64,000 nt of DNA. Source: 40CM-2-70-7 sp035631315. GTDB taxonomy: Bacteria; Gemmatimonadota; Gemmatimonadetes; Gemmatimonadales; GWC2-71-9. The DNA is taken from positions 5,575 to 69,574 of the forward strand of contig DASQIZ010000111.1 in NCBI GenBank assembly GCA_035631315.1. Reading direction: 5' to 3'. Made by a program: the position numbers and the translations under genes. Below are positions 50,291 to 59,401 of the stretch, one piece after another. The first letter of the stretch is position 1, and every line of letters begins with the position of its first letter. A model generated the notes under the pieces. It saw only the letters and a list, made by a program, of their open reading frames with translations. It ran no database searches and was not told the origin of the DNA.

Positions 50291-51514
50291 GTGAACGGGC
50301 TCTCGAAACAATCCGCCGGAAGGCTCGGAGTGAGGCTCGCGCTGCCCGAAGCGCCACTCCTCCTCGGCACCATCCTCCTGGTGCACCTGCCGTCGCTGCA
50401 TACCCTCCTCATCTCCTTCGGCAAGTTCTACCCGGTTGCCGCATTCGCCCTTGGCCTCTTCCTGGCTCTGCGCTACCAGCGGGCCCGCCTGCTGTTCTGT
50501 CTGCTGGTGCTGGCACTCGCCGCGTGGGGACCGCTCGCCGCCAAACTCGACGGTCGCCCGATGGTGTTCGCGGCGGCGGGCTTGCTCATTCCTCTCAATC
50601 TCCTGGTGCTGGCTCTGCTCCCCGACCGCGGCTTCTTCACGGTGTCAGGCTGGCGCAAGTGGGGCGTGATTGTCGGCGAAGCGCTCTTGGTGGCGACTCT
50701 CGCGAAGACGGGACCTTCGGCGGGGGATGCGGTCTTCCGGGCCAGCCTCCTGGCACCTGGCATCGTCGATTTCATCGGCCTGCCCGCGCCCGCCATTCTG
50801 GCTTTCGTGCTGGCGTTCGCGATGCTCGCGGTTCTCACCATCCGCGAGCCCGATGGTCCGGGGCGTGGGGCGCTCTGGGGACTCGTGGCGTGCGCCATCG
50901 CCCTCACGATGGGGAAGCCGGGGGTCGCGGCCACCGTGGCGTTCTCCAGCGCCGCGGTCGTGTTTTCCGTCGCCGTCATCGAGACGTCGTACCACCAGGT
51001 GTACCACGACGCGCTGACGGGGTTGCCCGGACGGCGCGCACTCGACGAAGCCCTGCTGCGGCTCGGCGACCAGTACGTCGTGGCCATGGTCGATGTGGAC
51101 CATTTCAAGAAGTTCAACGACACATTCGGGCACGACGTCGGAGACGAAGTGCTTCGGATGGTGGCAGCCCGGCTCGCGACGGTCGAGCGCGGCGGGAAGG
51201 CGTATCGCTACGGCGGCGAGGAGTTCTCGATCCTGTTCTCCGGGGTCACCGCCGCTCAGGCCACGCCGGCGCTGGAGGCTGTGCGAGCAGCGGTGGCCGA
51301 CTCGGAGTTCACGGTCCGGAAGCGGCTCCGCCCACGGAAGAAGCCGAACCCGCTGCCCGTGCGCGAGCGCTCACGCCATTCGCCGATCACCGTCTCGATT
51401 GGTGTGGCCGGGCCGGGTGGGAGAAACAAGACGCCCGATCAGGTGCTGCAGGCAGCTGACCGGGCGCTCTATCAGGCTAAGGAGCAGGGCAGAAACCGGG
51501 TGGTTGGCGCCTAG
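50291..51514 (+). CDS. Membrane diguanylate cyclase (GGDEF)
   Basis: 407 aa. About seven or eight membrane helices (residues 15-235), then a GGDEF domain (about 238-405): DALTGLPGRRALDEAL, DVDHFKKFNDTFGHDVGDEV, active site YGGEEFSILF and a final ADRALYQAKEQGRNRVV. The signature is GGEEF, which supports c-di-GMP synthesis. The RxxD inhibitory site is not seen. An Arg/Lys/Pro insert (RKRLRPRKKPNPLP) lies late in the domain. GTG start. Confidence 0.92.
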   Translation: MNGLSKQSAGRLGVRLALPEAPLLLGTILLVHLPSLHTLLISFGKFYPVAAFALGLFLALRYQRARLLFCLLVLALAAWGPLAAKLDGRPMVFAAAGLLIPLNLLVLALLPDRGFFTVSGWRKWGVIVGEALLVATLAKTGPSAGDAVFRASLLAPGIVDFIGLPAPAILAFVLAFAMLAVLTIREPDGPGRGALWGLVACAIALTMGKPGVAATVAFSSAAVVFSVAVIETSYHQVYHDALTGLPGRRALDEALLRLGDQYVVAMVDVDHFKKFNDTFGHDVGDEVLRMVAARLATVERGGKAYRYGGEEFSILFSGVTAAQATPALEAVRAAVADSEFTVRKRLRPRKKPNPLPVRERSRHSPITVSIGVAGPGGRNKTPDQVLQAADRALYQAKEQGRNRVVGA

Positions 51515-52860
51515 TTCCGCCCCGGCATCGGGAACGCGATGACGCTCTCCTGCCCGGTCTTCGAGACCGACGCCACACCGAAGTACGAGTCGTCGAGGGT
51601 CATCTTCGAGAATACCGTTTCGGTGCTGTCCCCCACCCACCGGGAATTGGTCCAAGTAGGTGACGTGGTCGCTCGCCAGTAGACGCGATACCCCGTCGCG
51701 CCGGGGACCGGCTTCCAATGCACGTGTGTCGAGACGCCCTCGAATCGCGCCACCGTGGCCGAATCGGGTGGCGCGGGCGCCCAGGCGAGTGAGGCCAGGG
51801 ACGCCGCGTTCAGCGCGGCCACGTGCGCCGTGAACCCGAAATCGACGGAGTCGGGCACATCTCCGTAGAAGACGCCATTCTCGACCCGCGGCGTCTGGTG
51901 CTGACGATTGTAGTTCTCGTTCGGCTCGGTGAAACGGACGCCGGGGAACCCCTCCCGATTGAAGGCGATGTGGTCACCGCCCCGGCCGTACCGGTCCTGC
52001 CGGTACACCAGCATGACGTGGAATTTCGGGAAGTACTCGGCGTCGACCCGGTCGATGTAGCGGGCGAGTTGCCGTGAGGGACCGTCTTCCTCGCCGCCGA
52101 CCGAGCGCATACGGGCCAGGTCCTGCAGCGTCGTGCCGGACGCGGGACTCTCCGAGAAGATGCGGACCACGGTCGGATCATCCACGCCGTTCAGGCCCCG
52201 GCCTCCACCCACGATGTCGTTATTCAGGTCCCCCTCGACGTTCCATCCCCGCGCCTTCGCGGCTTGGGCCAGGATGCCGCCACCGAGCAGTCCCTGCTCT
52301 TCGCCGGCGAGGGCCGAAAACACGATCGTCGCATTGAATTTGTACTTGGAGAGGATTCTGGCGGCCTCGATCACGGCTGCGGTCCCCGAGCCATCGTCAT
52401 CCGCCCCGGGGGCGGCGACGGTGTCGTCCTGATCGTCGGAGGGCCGTGAGTCGTAGTGCCCCGTCATCACGAGGTAGCGCCCCGAATCACTTTGGCCTTT
52501 GAGCACGGCGACGACGTCCACCACGTTCGTCGGCCTGGGCACCCGGGGGCGGGGCGGTACGATGTCGGAGACGTAGGAAACCTCGAGGCATCCGCCGCAG
52601 GCCTTGGAGATCGAGTCGAACTGTGCGTGAATCCAGCGGCGCGCGGCGCCGATCCCCGTGGTCTGCGAGAGCGTGTCGGAAATCGTGTTCCGCGTGTGAA
52701 AGGCGACGAGCGTGCGGATGGTGTGTTCGACGTTCTTCGCGACGCCGGCTTCGGCGATCTGTGCGACTCGGGAGTCGTGCGCCGGTGGTGCTTGTGCCGC
52801 GAGGAATGCCGGGGCGAACAGCGCGAGAAGCGTAACAGTCGTGTGACGTGACGGACTCAC
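51511..52860 (-). CDS. Secreted M28 zinc aminopeptidase with FnIII-like domain
   Basis: 449 aa. Signal peptide ending FLAAQ. Peptidase M28 core with zinc ligands His in TGHYDS, bridging Asp in GADDDGSG, Glu in AGEEQGLL, Asp in NDIVGG and His in GGDHIAF, all intact. C-terminal FnIII-like domain (ATGYRVYWRATTSPTW). The GTG at 52860 sits 28 bases downstream of a terminator-like hairpin. Converges with the cyclase gene with a 4-bp overlap. Confidence 0.93.
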   Translation of the reverse strand: MSPSRHTTVTLLALFAPAFLAAQAPPAHDSRVAQIAEAGVAKNVEHTIRTLVAFHTRNTISDTLSQTTGIGAARRWIHAQFDSISKACGGCLEVSYVSDIVPPRPRVPRPTNVVDVVAVLKGQSDSGRYLVMTGHYDSRPSDDQDDTVAAPGADDDGSGTAAVIEAARILSKYKFNATIVFSALAGEEQGLLGGGILAQAAKARGWNVEGDLNNDIVGGGRGLNGVDDPTVVRIFSESPASGTTLQDLARMRSVGGEEDGPSRQLARYIDRVDAEYFPKFHVMLVYRQDRYGRGGDHIAFNREGFPGVRFTEPNENYNRQHQTPRVENGVFYGDVPDSVDFGFTAHVAALNAASLASLAWAPAPPDSATVARFEGVSTHVHWKPVPGATGYRVYWRATTSPTWTNSRWVGDSTETVFSKMTLDDSYFGVASVSKTGQESVIAFPMPGRN

Positions 52861-52887
52861 AAGAGGCGCTCCGGGGAAGGCGGGCGG

Positions 52888-52916
52888 AAAAAAGGGAGGG
52901 GCTTGGTGCCCCTCCC
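52888..52916 (-). terminator. Terminator-like hairpin in the M28 leader
   Basis: On the minus strand, a 9-bp perfect stem (GGGAGGGGC with complement, 52894-52902 and 52908-52916) and 5-nt loop are followed by TTTTTT (52893-52888). It lies between the predicted promoter and the GTG of the peptidase, so it may be an attenuator, or it may end a small RNA. Confidence 0.65.
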
Positions 52917-52942
52917 GTACGGCGAAGTGTGACGGCAGTCCT

Positions 52943-52971
52943 ATCGTGCAGTCCGATTCCTGATCCCGCAA
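52943..52971 (-). promoter_or_regulatory. Possible promoter of the M28 gene
   Basis: Minus-strand -35 TTGCGG (52966-52971), 17-nt spacer, -10 CACGAT (52943-52948). The -10 is one base off the local TACnnT pattern. Start near 52936. Confidence 0.35.
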
Positions 52972-53071
52972 GAGTGGTATGTCGTGCTCATGTCCGAAAA
53001 CCGTTGCGTGGGCGATACGCCCGTGACGGGTCTCACGAAGGGACAGGTCGGGCGTTTGTGATGTAAATCGC

Positions 53072-53100
53072 TTGAACTCACTGGGTCCGAGGGGTACCCT
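53072..53100 (+). promoter_or_regulatory. Predicted promoter of the 53126 operon
   Basis: -35 TTGAAC (53072-53077), 17-nt spacer, -10 TACCCT (53095-53100). Start near 53107, leader about 19 nt with GAGGTGAG just before the ATG. Confidence 0.6.
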
Positions 53101-53125
53101 GTGCTCACTTCGAATCGAGGTGAGT

Positions 53126-54361
53126 ATGCTCGCGCTCCAGCAGTCTCTCCCGGAGCAGTGGCGAGAGACGTTGCAGTTTGTCGCTTCCGGGTTCACCTGG
53201 ATCCTGGATTGGCAGCGGATCGTGCTGGGATTCTCCGTCACGGGAGACAACCTCGGCCTCACGATCCTGAAGGCTGTCGTGCTCCTGCTTCCCTCCGCGC
53301 TCCTCGTGGCGGCGGTGTGGTGCACCATGGCGTCCCTGTACACGCTCCCGTTCCGTTCGGGGCGCGGCGGCTTCCTCACGGCGCTGCTGCTGTCCTGGTG
53401 GGATGCGGGCCGGATGATCTGGTTTTACTGGGCGGGCCTGCTGCGCTTCATCGTGGTCCTCCTCGGCTGGCTGTGGGGACTCCTGAAGCTCGCGGGGTCG
53501 CTGATCGCGGGGGCCCTGAAGTTCGTCTTCACGCGACCCCTGGCGCTCCTCGATTGGGCGACGCGGCAGTATTTCCAGCCCGGCGTTCCGTGGATCGCGT
53601 TCATCTTCATTCTGTTCTGGTCCGCTCTCGAGGCGACCATCTTCACGTTCACCCTGAAGCCGACGCTGACGGAGGTGTTGGCGGACCTCACCGGCACCGA
53701 GCTCTCGGGGTTCGTGGTGGCGCTGATCCTCTGGCCGTTCCTGTTCATTCTGATTTCGGGCTCGTTCGCGGCCATCCAGGCGCTCACCGAGGCGATCAGG
53801 GCCAGGAAGCCCTCGCAGATCATTTCGATGGCGCTGGTCGAGGCCTTCGTGATGTTCTTCGAAGTGATGTTCCTCTATCGCGAGCTGATCGACGCGATTA
53901 CGCCGTGGATCGCCCAACAGACCGGGTTCCAGCTGGGGTTCGCGTCGACCCTGGCGTTGGCCTCGTTCGGCTGGATCGGCGTGCGCGCCATGACGTGGTT
54001 CCTGTTCGGGCGCTTCGGAACTCCCGCGCTCCTCGGCATCCTGGGCCGTCAGAGCATCGCGGGCACGCAGGGCACGGTGAACCAGACGCCGGTGCTCCAG
54101 CCGGATTTCTGGAAGGGTCCGATTGCGGCGCTCAAGGCCGAGGCGGACTGGTTCCGGAAGGAGGCGCGTGAGGTGTTCGAGCTGATGACCTTGCCGGTCC
54201 TCCAGGTCTTGGCGGCGGGGCTCAACTTTGCCGTCGTCGTGATTCTCGGGAAGCCGGTCTTCGTCCTGCCGTTCCGGAATCTCGAAGCGGTGCTGGCCTC
54301 CACCCCGCAGCTCGGTGCCAGTGGAGGGGCCGCCAAGCACCCGACCACGGGGGTGGTATGA
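53126..54361 (+). CDS. Large multi-pass membrane protein of unknown function
   Basis: 411 aa, about eight membrane helices (LTILKAVVLLLPSALLVAAV; MIWFYWAGLLRFIVVLLGWL; IFILFWSALEATIF; FVVALILWPFLFILI; ...). A soluble C-terminal stretch contains DWFRKEAREVFELM and a final helix. GAGGTGAG upstream supports ATG 53126; the longer frame begins in the -35 box. ATGA coupled to a VWA lipoprotein, and probably works with it. Confidence 0.75.
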   Translation: MLALQQSLPEQWRETLQFVASGFTWILDWQRIVLGFSVTGDNLGLTILKAVVLLLPSALLVAAVWCTMASLYTLPFRSGRGGFLTALLLSWWDAGRMIWFYWAGLLRFIVVLLGWLWGLLKLAGSLIAGALKFVFTRPLALLDWATRQYFQPGVPWIAFIFILFWSALEATIFTFTLKPTLTEVLADLTGTELSGFVVALILWPFLFILISGSFAAIQALTEAIRARKPSQIISMALVEAFVMFFEVMFLYRELIDAITPWIAQQTGFQLGFASTLALASFGWIGVRAMTWFLFGRFGTPALLGILGRQSIAGTQGTVNQTPVLQPDFWKGPIAALKAEADWFRKEAREVFELMTLPVLQVLAAGLNFAVVVILGKPVFVLPFRNLEAVLASTPQLGASGGAAKHPTTGVV

Positions 54362-55131
54362 ACGCCCGTCCCAAGGCAGCCGCCAGGGCCATCCTGGCGG
54401 CGGTGCTCGTCGCCGGCTGTGCCGCGGGGGACCAGGAAGCGAAGCCGGGCCCGTCGACGATGGTGATCGGCATCGACGTGTCCGGCTCGTTCCGGGATTC
54501 CAAGCTGTACGACGACGCGGTCGACTTTGCATCGCAGTACATCGTGGCCCATCTCCAGGGCGCGGGCGGGCTCAAGGTGCCGACGGCGCTGTTTGTCGGC
54601 TCGATCGGGGGCTCGCGAGCGGGCGAGCCGAAGGCGTTTCATCCCATCAATGACTTCCAGGGGCTGACGGCCGACCAGGTCGCTGCCAACATCAGGAACT
54701 GGTTCCCGCCCACCGACGAGTGGACCGACTTCAACACGTTCTTCGGGCGGGTGGCCGGCATCGTGAAGGAGCGAGGGCTGATCCTGGCGCCGCTGAACGT
54801 CGTGGTGCTCTCCGACGGCGTGCCTGATCTGCCGCCGGGGACGCATCTCACGGCGGGGGAGACCCCGTACCAGCGGATCGACCTCCAGCCGCTCGAGTAT
54901 CTCTCCCGGAGCGTCACGGTGAGGCTCCTCTATGCCAGCCCAACCGTGGGAGACGAGTGGAAGCGGCAGGTGAAGCGGAAGCGGGTCCGCATGTGGGCCG
55001 AGGAGGGGCAGGTGATGACCGGTTGGCATGCGCAGTTCAAGACGGGACTTCCGATCGATCAGCAGACCGATTTTCTCAAGTGGGTGAAGGACAACGTGGA
55101 CTTCCGGGTCCGCGGCGGCAACATCTTCTAG
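54358..55131 (+). CDS. Lipoprotein with von Willebrand factor A-like domain
   Basis: 257 aa. Lipobox signal (LAAVLVAGC, anchor about residue 21). VWA-like core with MIDAS DVSGSFRDS (DxSxS), VVVLSDGVPDLPP and a Thr-containing region. ATGA overlap with the membrane protein. An envelope complex is inferred. Confidence 0.8.
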   Translation: MNARPKAAARAILAAVLVAGCAAGDQEAKPGPSTMVIGIDVSGSFRDSKLYDDAVDFASQYIVAHLQGAGGLKVPTALFVGSIGGSRAGEPKAFHPINDFQGLTADQVAANIRNWFPPTDEWTDFNTFFGRVAGIVKERGLILAPLNVVVLSDGVPDLPPGTHLTAGETPYQRIDLQPLEYLSRSVTVRLLYASPTVGDEWKRQVKRKRVRMWAEEGQVMTGWHAQFKTGLPIDQQTDFLKWVKDNVDFRVRGGNIF

Positions 55132-55162
55132 CGGTGTGGGGAGGGAGGGGTAGCTTCGGCCC

Positions 55163-56500
55163 ATGACCGAACGCCCCCCCTCCTCCCTCGCCCGGGTTCT
55201 CGGTTTCAAAGACCTCGTTCTCATCGTCGTCGGTACCGTGATCGGCTCCGGGATTTTCCTCGTGCCGGGGAACGTGATTCGTGCGTCGGGCGGATCGGTC
55301 GGTGCCGCGCTGATCGTGTGGCTCGTGGGGGGAGTGCTCTCGCTGCTCGGCGCCCTGACCTATGGCGAGCTGGGGGCGATGAAGCCCGGGGCGGGCGGCC
55401 TCTATACATACCTCCGCGATTCCTTTGGCCCCGTCGTCGCCTTTCTCTATGGCTGGACCGCGTTGCTCGTCATCGCATCGGGGTCAGTCGCGACGCTGGC
55501 GGTGGCCGCGAGCGCCTATGTCTCGCAGCTCATCACCCTCCCGCCCCTCGCAGGCAAGGGGTTTGCGCTGCTCATGATCGCCGTGGTGGCGGTGATCAAT
55601 GTCCGCGGGACCCGCGGGTCCGCGAACGTCCAGAACTGGAGTACCGGCATCAAGGTCGCCGCGCTGCTCGTGATCGGCGCGGGGTTGCTGATCTCCGGTC
55701 ACGGGTTTTCGGGCGGGCAGCCCATCTGGCCGGCGCAGTGGAACGGCGTGCTGATCTCGGGGATGGGGATGGGGATGATCGGCGTCCTCTGGGCGTACGA
55801 GGGCTGGCAGTACGCGACCTTTTCCGCGGGTGAAACCGTCGATGCCCAGCGCGTGTTTCCGCGCGCCATCGGTCTCGGTACCGCGGCACTGATCGGGATC
55901 TATCTATTTGCCAACATCGGCTACGTCGCGGCTCTGGGTCCCGCCGGCGTTGCCGGTTCTGACAAGGTCGCCGCCGAGGCGGTGGGGCAGGCTGCGGGGC
56001 CGCTGGCGGCGAAGCTTGTCGCCGCCGCGATTCTCGTGTCGGTCTTTTCAGCAATGAACGGTCTCACGATCACGACGCCGCGTATGTACTACGCGATGGC
56101 GCAGGACGGATTGTTCTTCAACAAGCTCGCGGAGGTACATCCGAAGTTCGGGACGCCGGCGGTGGCCATCGTGATCGGGAGTCTGTGGGCGATGGTGCTC
56201 ACGCTGTGGGGGACGTTCGAATCGTTGCTGACGTATGTCGTGTTTGTTGGCTGGATCTTCTACGGGATGGGAGCCATCTGCGTCTTCGTCGAGAGGAATC
56301 GATCGGGAGTCGTGAGGCCGTTTCGAGTTCCCGGGTATCCCTGGACTCCGCTGGCGTTCGTGCTCGCGGCAGGAGTGATCGTCATGAATACGATCGCCAC
56401 GCAGCCGGGAAGATCGGCGCTCGGGATCGCGGGGGTGCTCGTAGGGGTGCCGGTGTACTGGTTGTGGAAGGGGCGTTCTCGAGGGGCCGGCCCGACGTAA
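55163..56500 (+). CDS. APC-family amino-acid permease
   Basis: 445 aa, 12 membrane helices. TVIGSGIFLVPG in helix 1 and NVRGTRGSANVQN between helices are typical of the LAT/APC group. Substrate not predictable. A TAGCTT box lies six bases before the ATG, and GGGAGGGAGGGG slightly further upstream could be a Shine-Dalgarno. Confidence 0.9.
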   Translation: MTERPPSSLARVLGFKDLVLIVVGTVIGSGIFLVPGNVIRASGGSVGAALIVWLVGGVLSLLGALTYGELGAMKPGAGGLYTYLRDSFGPVVAFLYGWTALLVIASGSVATLAVAASAYVSQLITLPPLAGKGFALLMIAVVAVINVRGTRGSANVQNWSTGIKVAALLVIGAGLLISGHGFSGGQPIWPAQWNGVLISGMGMGMIGVLWAYEGWQYATFSAGETVDAQRVFPRAIGLGTAALIGIYLFANIGYVAALGPAGVAGSDKVAAEAVGQAAGPLAAKLVAAAILVSVFSAMNGLTITTPRMYYAMAQDGLFFNKLAEVHPKFGTPAVAIVIGSLWAMVLTLWGTFESLLTYVVFVGWIFYGMGAICVFVERNRSGVVRPFRVPGYPWTPLAFVLAAGVIVMNTIATQPGRSALGIAGVLVGVPVYWLWKGRSRGAGPT

Positions 56501-56501
56501 A

Positions 56502-56528
56502 GTCGCGGCTCGGCATGTGTCGCTACGC
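56502..56528 (+). repeat. REP-like unit, left of the decayed transposase
   Basis: GTCGCGGCTCGGCATGTGTC followed by GCTACGC. Its two parts match 50152-50165 and 50270-50280, where they are separated by about 100 bp. Confidence 0.6.
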
Positions 56529-56619
56529 GACTTGCAGCATGACGGTCTCCCGCGTTCGGAGGATCCGTTCCGCATAACTTGGGTGACGCCATCCACGTCC
56601 TGACGCGTCATCGTCCAGG

Positions 56620-56790
56620 GTGCGCCAACGACTCTACGCCCACATCGTGTGGACGACCCGCAATAGAGCTCCCCTCATCGACGCGAAGCGCGCGCGGTTC
56701 CTCGATCGACTGCTCAGAGTGATTGGAACGCAGGAACGCGTGCTCGTCCTGGACATCGGGGTGGGTCGGGAGCAACCGGCACTCTCTGCG
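56620..56790 (+). pseudogene. Decayed IS200/Y1-type transposase fragment
   Basis: From GTG 56620 the frame reads MRQRLYAHIVWTTRNRAPLI, then RARFLDRLLRVIGTQERVLVLDIGVG, which is the N-terminal part of Y1 (REP-associated) transposases (family form YHLVWATKNREPLI). The HUH/HVH catalytic motif and the Tyr that should follow are missing; sequence coherence ends near 56785. Flanked by REP-like repeats, so it may be a former REP-associated transposase. Confidence 0.65.
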
Positions 56791-56893
56791 CGTGTGGTAC
56801 CAGCCAAGCGAACTGAGGTACGGTTCTTAGGTCCGTTTCGGACTCCCGCCGAGCCGCGCGTTGACGCGCGCCGGCATCGCGGGAGTTCGGGTC
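56791..56893. other. Non-coding remainder with REP-like hairpin
   Basis: Holds the hairpin at 56850-56874 and, from about 56796, a short unrelated frame ending LRVWYQPSELRYGS then stop, which may be the debris of another gene end. No intact gene is seen between 56501 and 56929. Confidence 0.5.
56850..56874 (+). repeat. REP-like hairpin, right of the decayed transposase
   Basis: CGAGCCGCGCG, then TTGACGCGCGCCGG. Identical to 50214-50238 except for G instead of C in the loop of GCGCGT..ACGCGC. Confidence 0.7.
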
Positions 56894-56923
56894 TTGCGGC
56901 CCTCGCAAACTGCACACTAGTTG
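56894..56923 (+). promoter_or_regulatory. Leaderless promoter-like element of the ADOP operon
   Basis: TTGCGG (56894-56899), then CCTCGCAAACTGCAC (56901-56915) and CTAGTT (56917-56922), with ATG at 56930. The same layout and spacing occur before the gene at 61900. Either a promoter family or a flanking duplication. Confidence 0.5.
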
Positions 56924-56929
56924 TAGCTG

Positions 56930-59401
56930 ATGGACACTCTCCTGCTTGACCTCCGTTACGCCCTCCGATCGTTGAGACGCAGTCCTGGCTTCACCGCCCT
57001 CGCCGTGATCACCCTCGGCTTGGGAATCGGAGCGGCAACCGCCGGGTTCAGCCTCCTGAATCGCTTGCTGCTGCAGCCACTTCCCGGCGTTCGCGATCCC
57101 GGTCGTCTGGCCTTCGTGTCGTTCATGCAGCCATCCGGCGGGTCATATGGCGCGCGAGGCTATATGTCGCCGGCGAGCCCAATGCCGGAGCAGCTACCCC
57201 AAATCCTGCGAGCGTCGCCAGCCGTTCTCGGGCTGGCAGGGTGGCAGGGCAACTTGGCCATGAACGTTGGTGTGCCCGGACTCCTGGCGTCACGAGTCCA
57301 GGGCTCCTTTGTGTCGGGGGCCTACTTGCAGTTGTTGGGAGTGGACGCGCAGCGGGGAAGGGTGTTGATCCCTGACGACGACCCCCAGCCGGCGGGTACG
57401 CGCGTCGCAGTGATCAGCGACGGCTTGTGGAATCAGTTATACGATCGACGCTCGGACGTCATCGGGTCCACGATCCTCATCAATGGGTTGCCTTTCACGC
57501 TTGTGGGCGTCACGGCTCGCGGTTTTCGTGGGCCGGACCGGATCTCGCCTTGCGACATCTGGGTGCCGGGCAACACCTATTGGGACGTTCGGCACTTTCC
57601 GACGCACGGGCATCCTCCTATTGAAATCGCCTACTACCGCAATGTGACCAGACTTCGGCCGGGAGCGTCATTCGACCAGGCCCAAGCGCAGTTGCAGGGG
57701 GCAATGCAGGCCGTGGCACTTACCGATACCCAGCACTTCAGTGGCGGGAAGGTGACTGCGACGTTGGTCCCGGGTGTGGGGATGGAACGGGGTGGCGCGG
57801 CGGTGCGCCACCAGCTCCTCTTGATCATGGCGGTAGCGGGACTCGTTCTCCTCGTCGCTTGCGCGAACATCGCGAACCTCTTGCTCTTCAGGCGCTCCCA
57901 GCGTCGTTCGGACGTCGTGGTCCGATTGTCCCTTGGTGCAGCTCGCGGTCGCCTGGTCCGTTTCTTCCTCACTGAGAGTGCTCTCATCGGGCTTGCCGGA
58001 GGGACGACCGGCGTGCTGATAGCGCTCGTCCTGAAGGCCGCGTTCGGGGCGATGAAGATCCTCGGGTTCCTCGACATCGGCCCGGTGCCAGTGGACTTCC
58101 GCGTCATCGGATTCGCGGTGGGACTGGGTCTGCTTGCCGCGCTCCTCGCGGGTGTGGCTCCGGCACTACTCGGCACGTCCGTAGACCTCAATACGGATCT
58201 GAAGGCCTCTGGTCCGAATCAAGCGGGCAGCTCGCCCCGGCTGCGACTCAGCCTCGCGACCGCGCAGATTGCCATTTCTCTCACGCTTGTCGCCGGTGCC
58301 TATCTCCTCGCGACCACGCTCAGGAACTACGCCCAGATCCCCCTGGGCTTCGACCCGGCGCGGGCTACTGTATTCCTGACGGACCCCAAGGAGGCGGGAT
58401 ACGACTTCAACCGGATGCGGACCTACTACGATCAGATGACCCAACACGTACGGGCCTTGCCGGGCGTCAATCAGGTCGCGTTGGTAGACCTGCCTCCTTT
58501 CGCCGGGGTCAGCTTTGGCCTGGACCTCCGTGTCGGATCCGATTCCATCTCCGTCAACTCGAAACACGTATCGTCGAACTATTTCGCGACACTCGGGATT
58601 CCCGTCGTCCGCGGCTCGTCATTCGCTGAGAGCGATGCCTGGCCGGACTCACTCAATCCGACAAAGAAAATCATCCTCAGCCGAAACGTCGCGCATTCGC
58701 TCTTTGGAGAACGGGACCCGATTGGACAGGTGGTTGACGTCCCTTCTCGCCGTCAGGCCTTCCAGGCCATTGTGGTGGGAGTGGTCGGGGACGTGCGTAA
58801 CGACTTCGTCGGACCCGTCGACCCCCTTGTTTACCAGCCGGTGGGGGACTGGCCGCGGCTTTACAGCCCCAGCTTAATGATCAAGTCGGTTATTTCCCAA
58901 AGCGGCCTCGAACGGGGAGTTCGCGAGGCCGCCCGAGGTGTGGACGGATCGGTCACCGTGGAGAATCGAGGTGCGCTGCTGGCAGCGATCGCAGCTTCGA
59001 TCAACGCAGAACATTTGTTCTTCCGCGTGTTGAGTGCTCTCTCCGTGCTCACGCTCGTACTGACCGCCATCGGCGTCTACGGCATCGTCGCGTACGGCGT
59101 CACCACGCGCACGCGCGAATTCGGCATCCGCACGGCTCTTGGCGCGGTGCCTGCAAACCTGGTGCGCGTCGCTCTTCGCCCTGCGCTGATCATCACGGGC
59201 ATCGGGACGCTGGCGGGGATCGCCGGCGCGCTCTACCTCACCAAGTTCATCGCCGCCTCGCTCTACGGCGTGAGCCGCTTCGACCCGTTCGCGTTCGCCA
59301 CGGCGGCGCTGATCCTGGCCCTGGCTGTCCTCCTCGCCAGCTGGCTCCCCGCCCGGCGCGCCGCGAAGATCGATCCGATGGTGGCGCTGAGGTACGAATG
59401 A
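56930..59401 (+). CDS. ADOP-type FtsX/MacB permease
   Basis: 823 aa. Acidobacterial duplicated orphan permease layout: N-terminal LLLDLRYALRSLRRSPGFTALAV with the first helix, MacB-PCD periplasmic domain, FtsX helices (about 280-430), a second PCD domain, and C-terminal FtsX helices ending SWLPARRAAKIDPMVALRYE. No ATP-binding gene sits next to it; these permeases may borrow an ATPase or act otherwise. ATGA overlap with a paralogue. Confidence 0.93.
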   Translation: MDTLLLDLRYALRSLRRSPGFTALAVITLGLGIGAATAGFSLLNRLLLQPLPGVRDPGRLAFVSFMQPSGGSYGARGYMSPASPMPEQLPQILRASPAVLGLAGWQGNLAMNVGVPGLLASRVQGSFVSGAYLQLLGVDAQRGRVLIPDDDPQPAGTRVAVISDGLWNQLYDRRSDVIGSTILINGLPFTLVGVTARGFRGPDRISPCDIWVPGNTYWDVRHFPTHGHPPIEIAYYRNVTRLRPGASFDQAQAQLQGAMQAVALTDTQHFSGGKVTATLVPGVGMERGGAAVRHQLLLIMAVAGLVLLVACANIANLLLFRRSQRRSDVVVRLSLGAARGRLVRFFLTESALIGLAGGTTGVLIALVLKAAFGAMKILGFLDIGPVPVDFRVIGFAVGLGLLAALLAGVAPALLGTSVDLNTDLKASGPNQAGSSPRLRLSLATAQIAISLTLVAGAYLLATTLRNYAQIPLGFDPARATVFLTDPKEAGYDFNRMRTYYDQMTQHVRALPGVNQVALVDLPPFAGVSFGLDLRVGSDSISVNSKHVSSNYFATLGIPVVRGSSFAESDAWPDSLNPTKKIILSRNVAHSLFGERDPIGQVVDVPSRRQAFQAIVVGVVGDVRNDFVGPVDPLVYQPVGDWPRLYSPSLMIKSVISQSGLERGVREAARGVDGSVTVENRGALLAAIAASINAEHLFFRVLSALSVLTLVLTAIGVYGIVAYGVTTRTREFGIRTALGAVPANLVRVALRPALIITGIGTLAGIAGALYLTKFIAASLYGVSRFDPFAFATAALILALAVLLASWLPARRAAKIDPMVALRYE

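Noticed and set aside
52990..53061. 23-codon plus-strand frame (MSENRCVGDTPVTG...)
   Set aside because: No Shine-Dalgarno and no supporting context; it lies across the promoter region between divergent genes.
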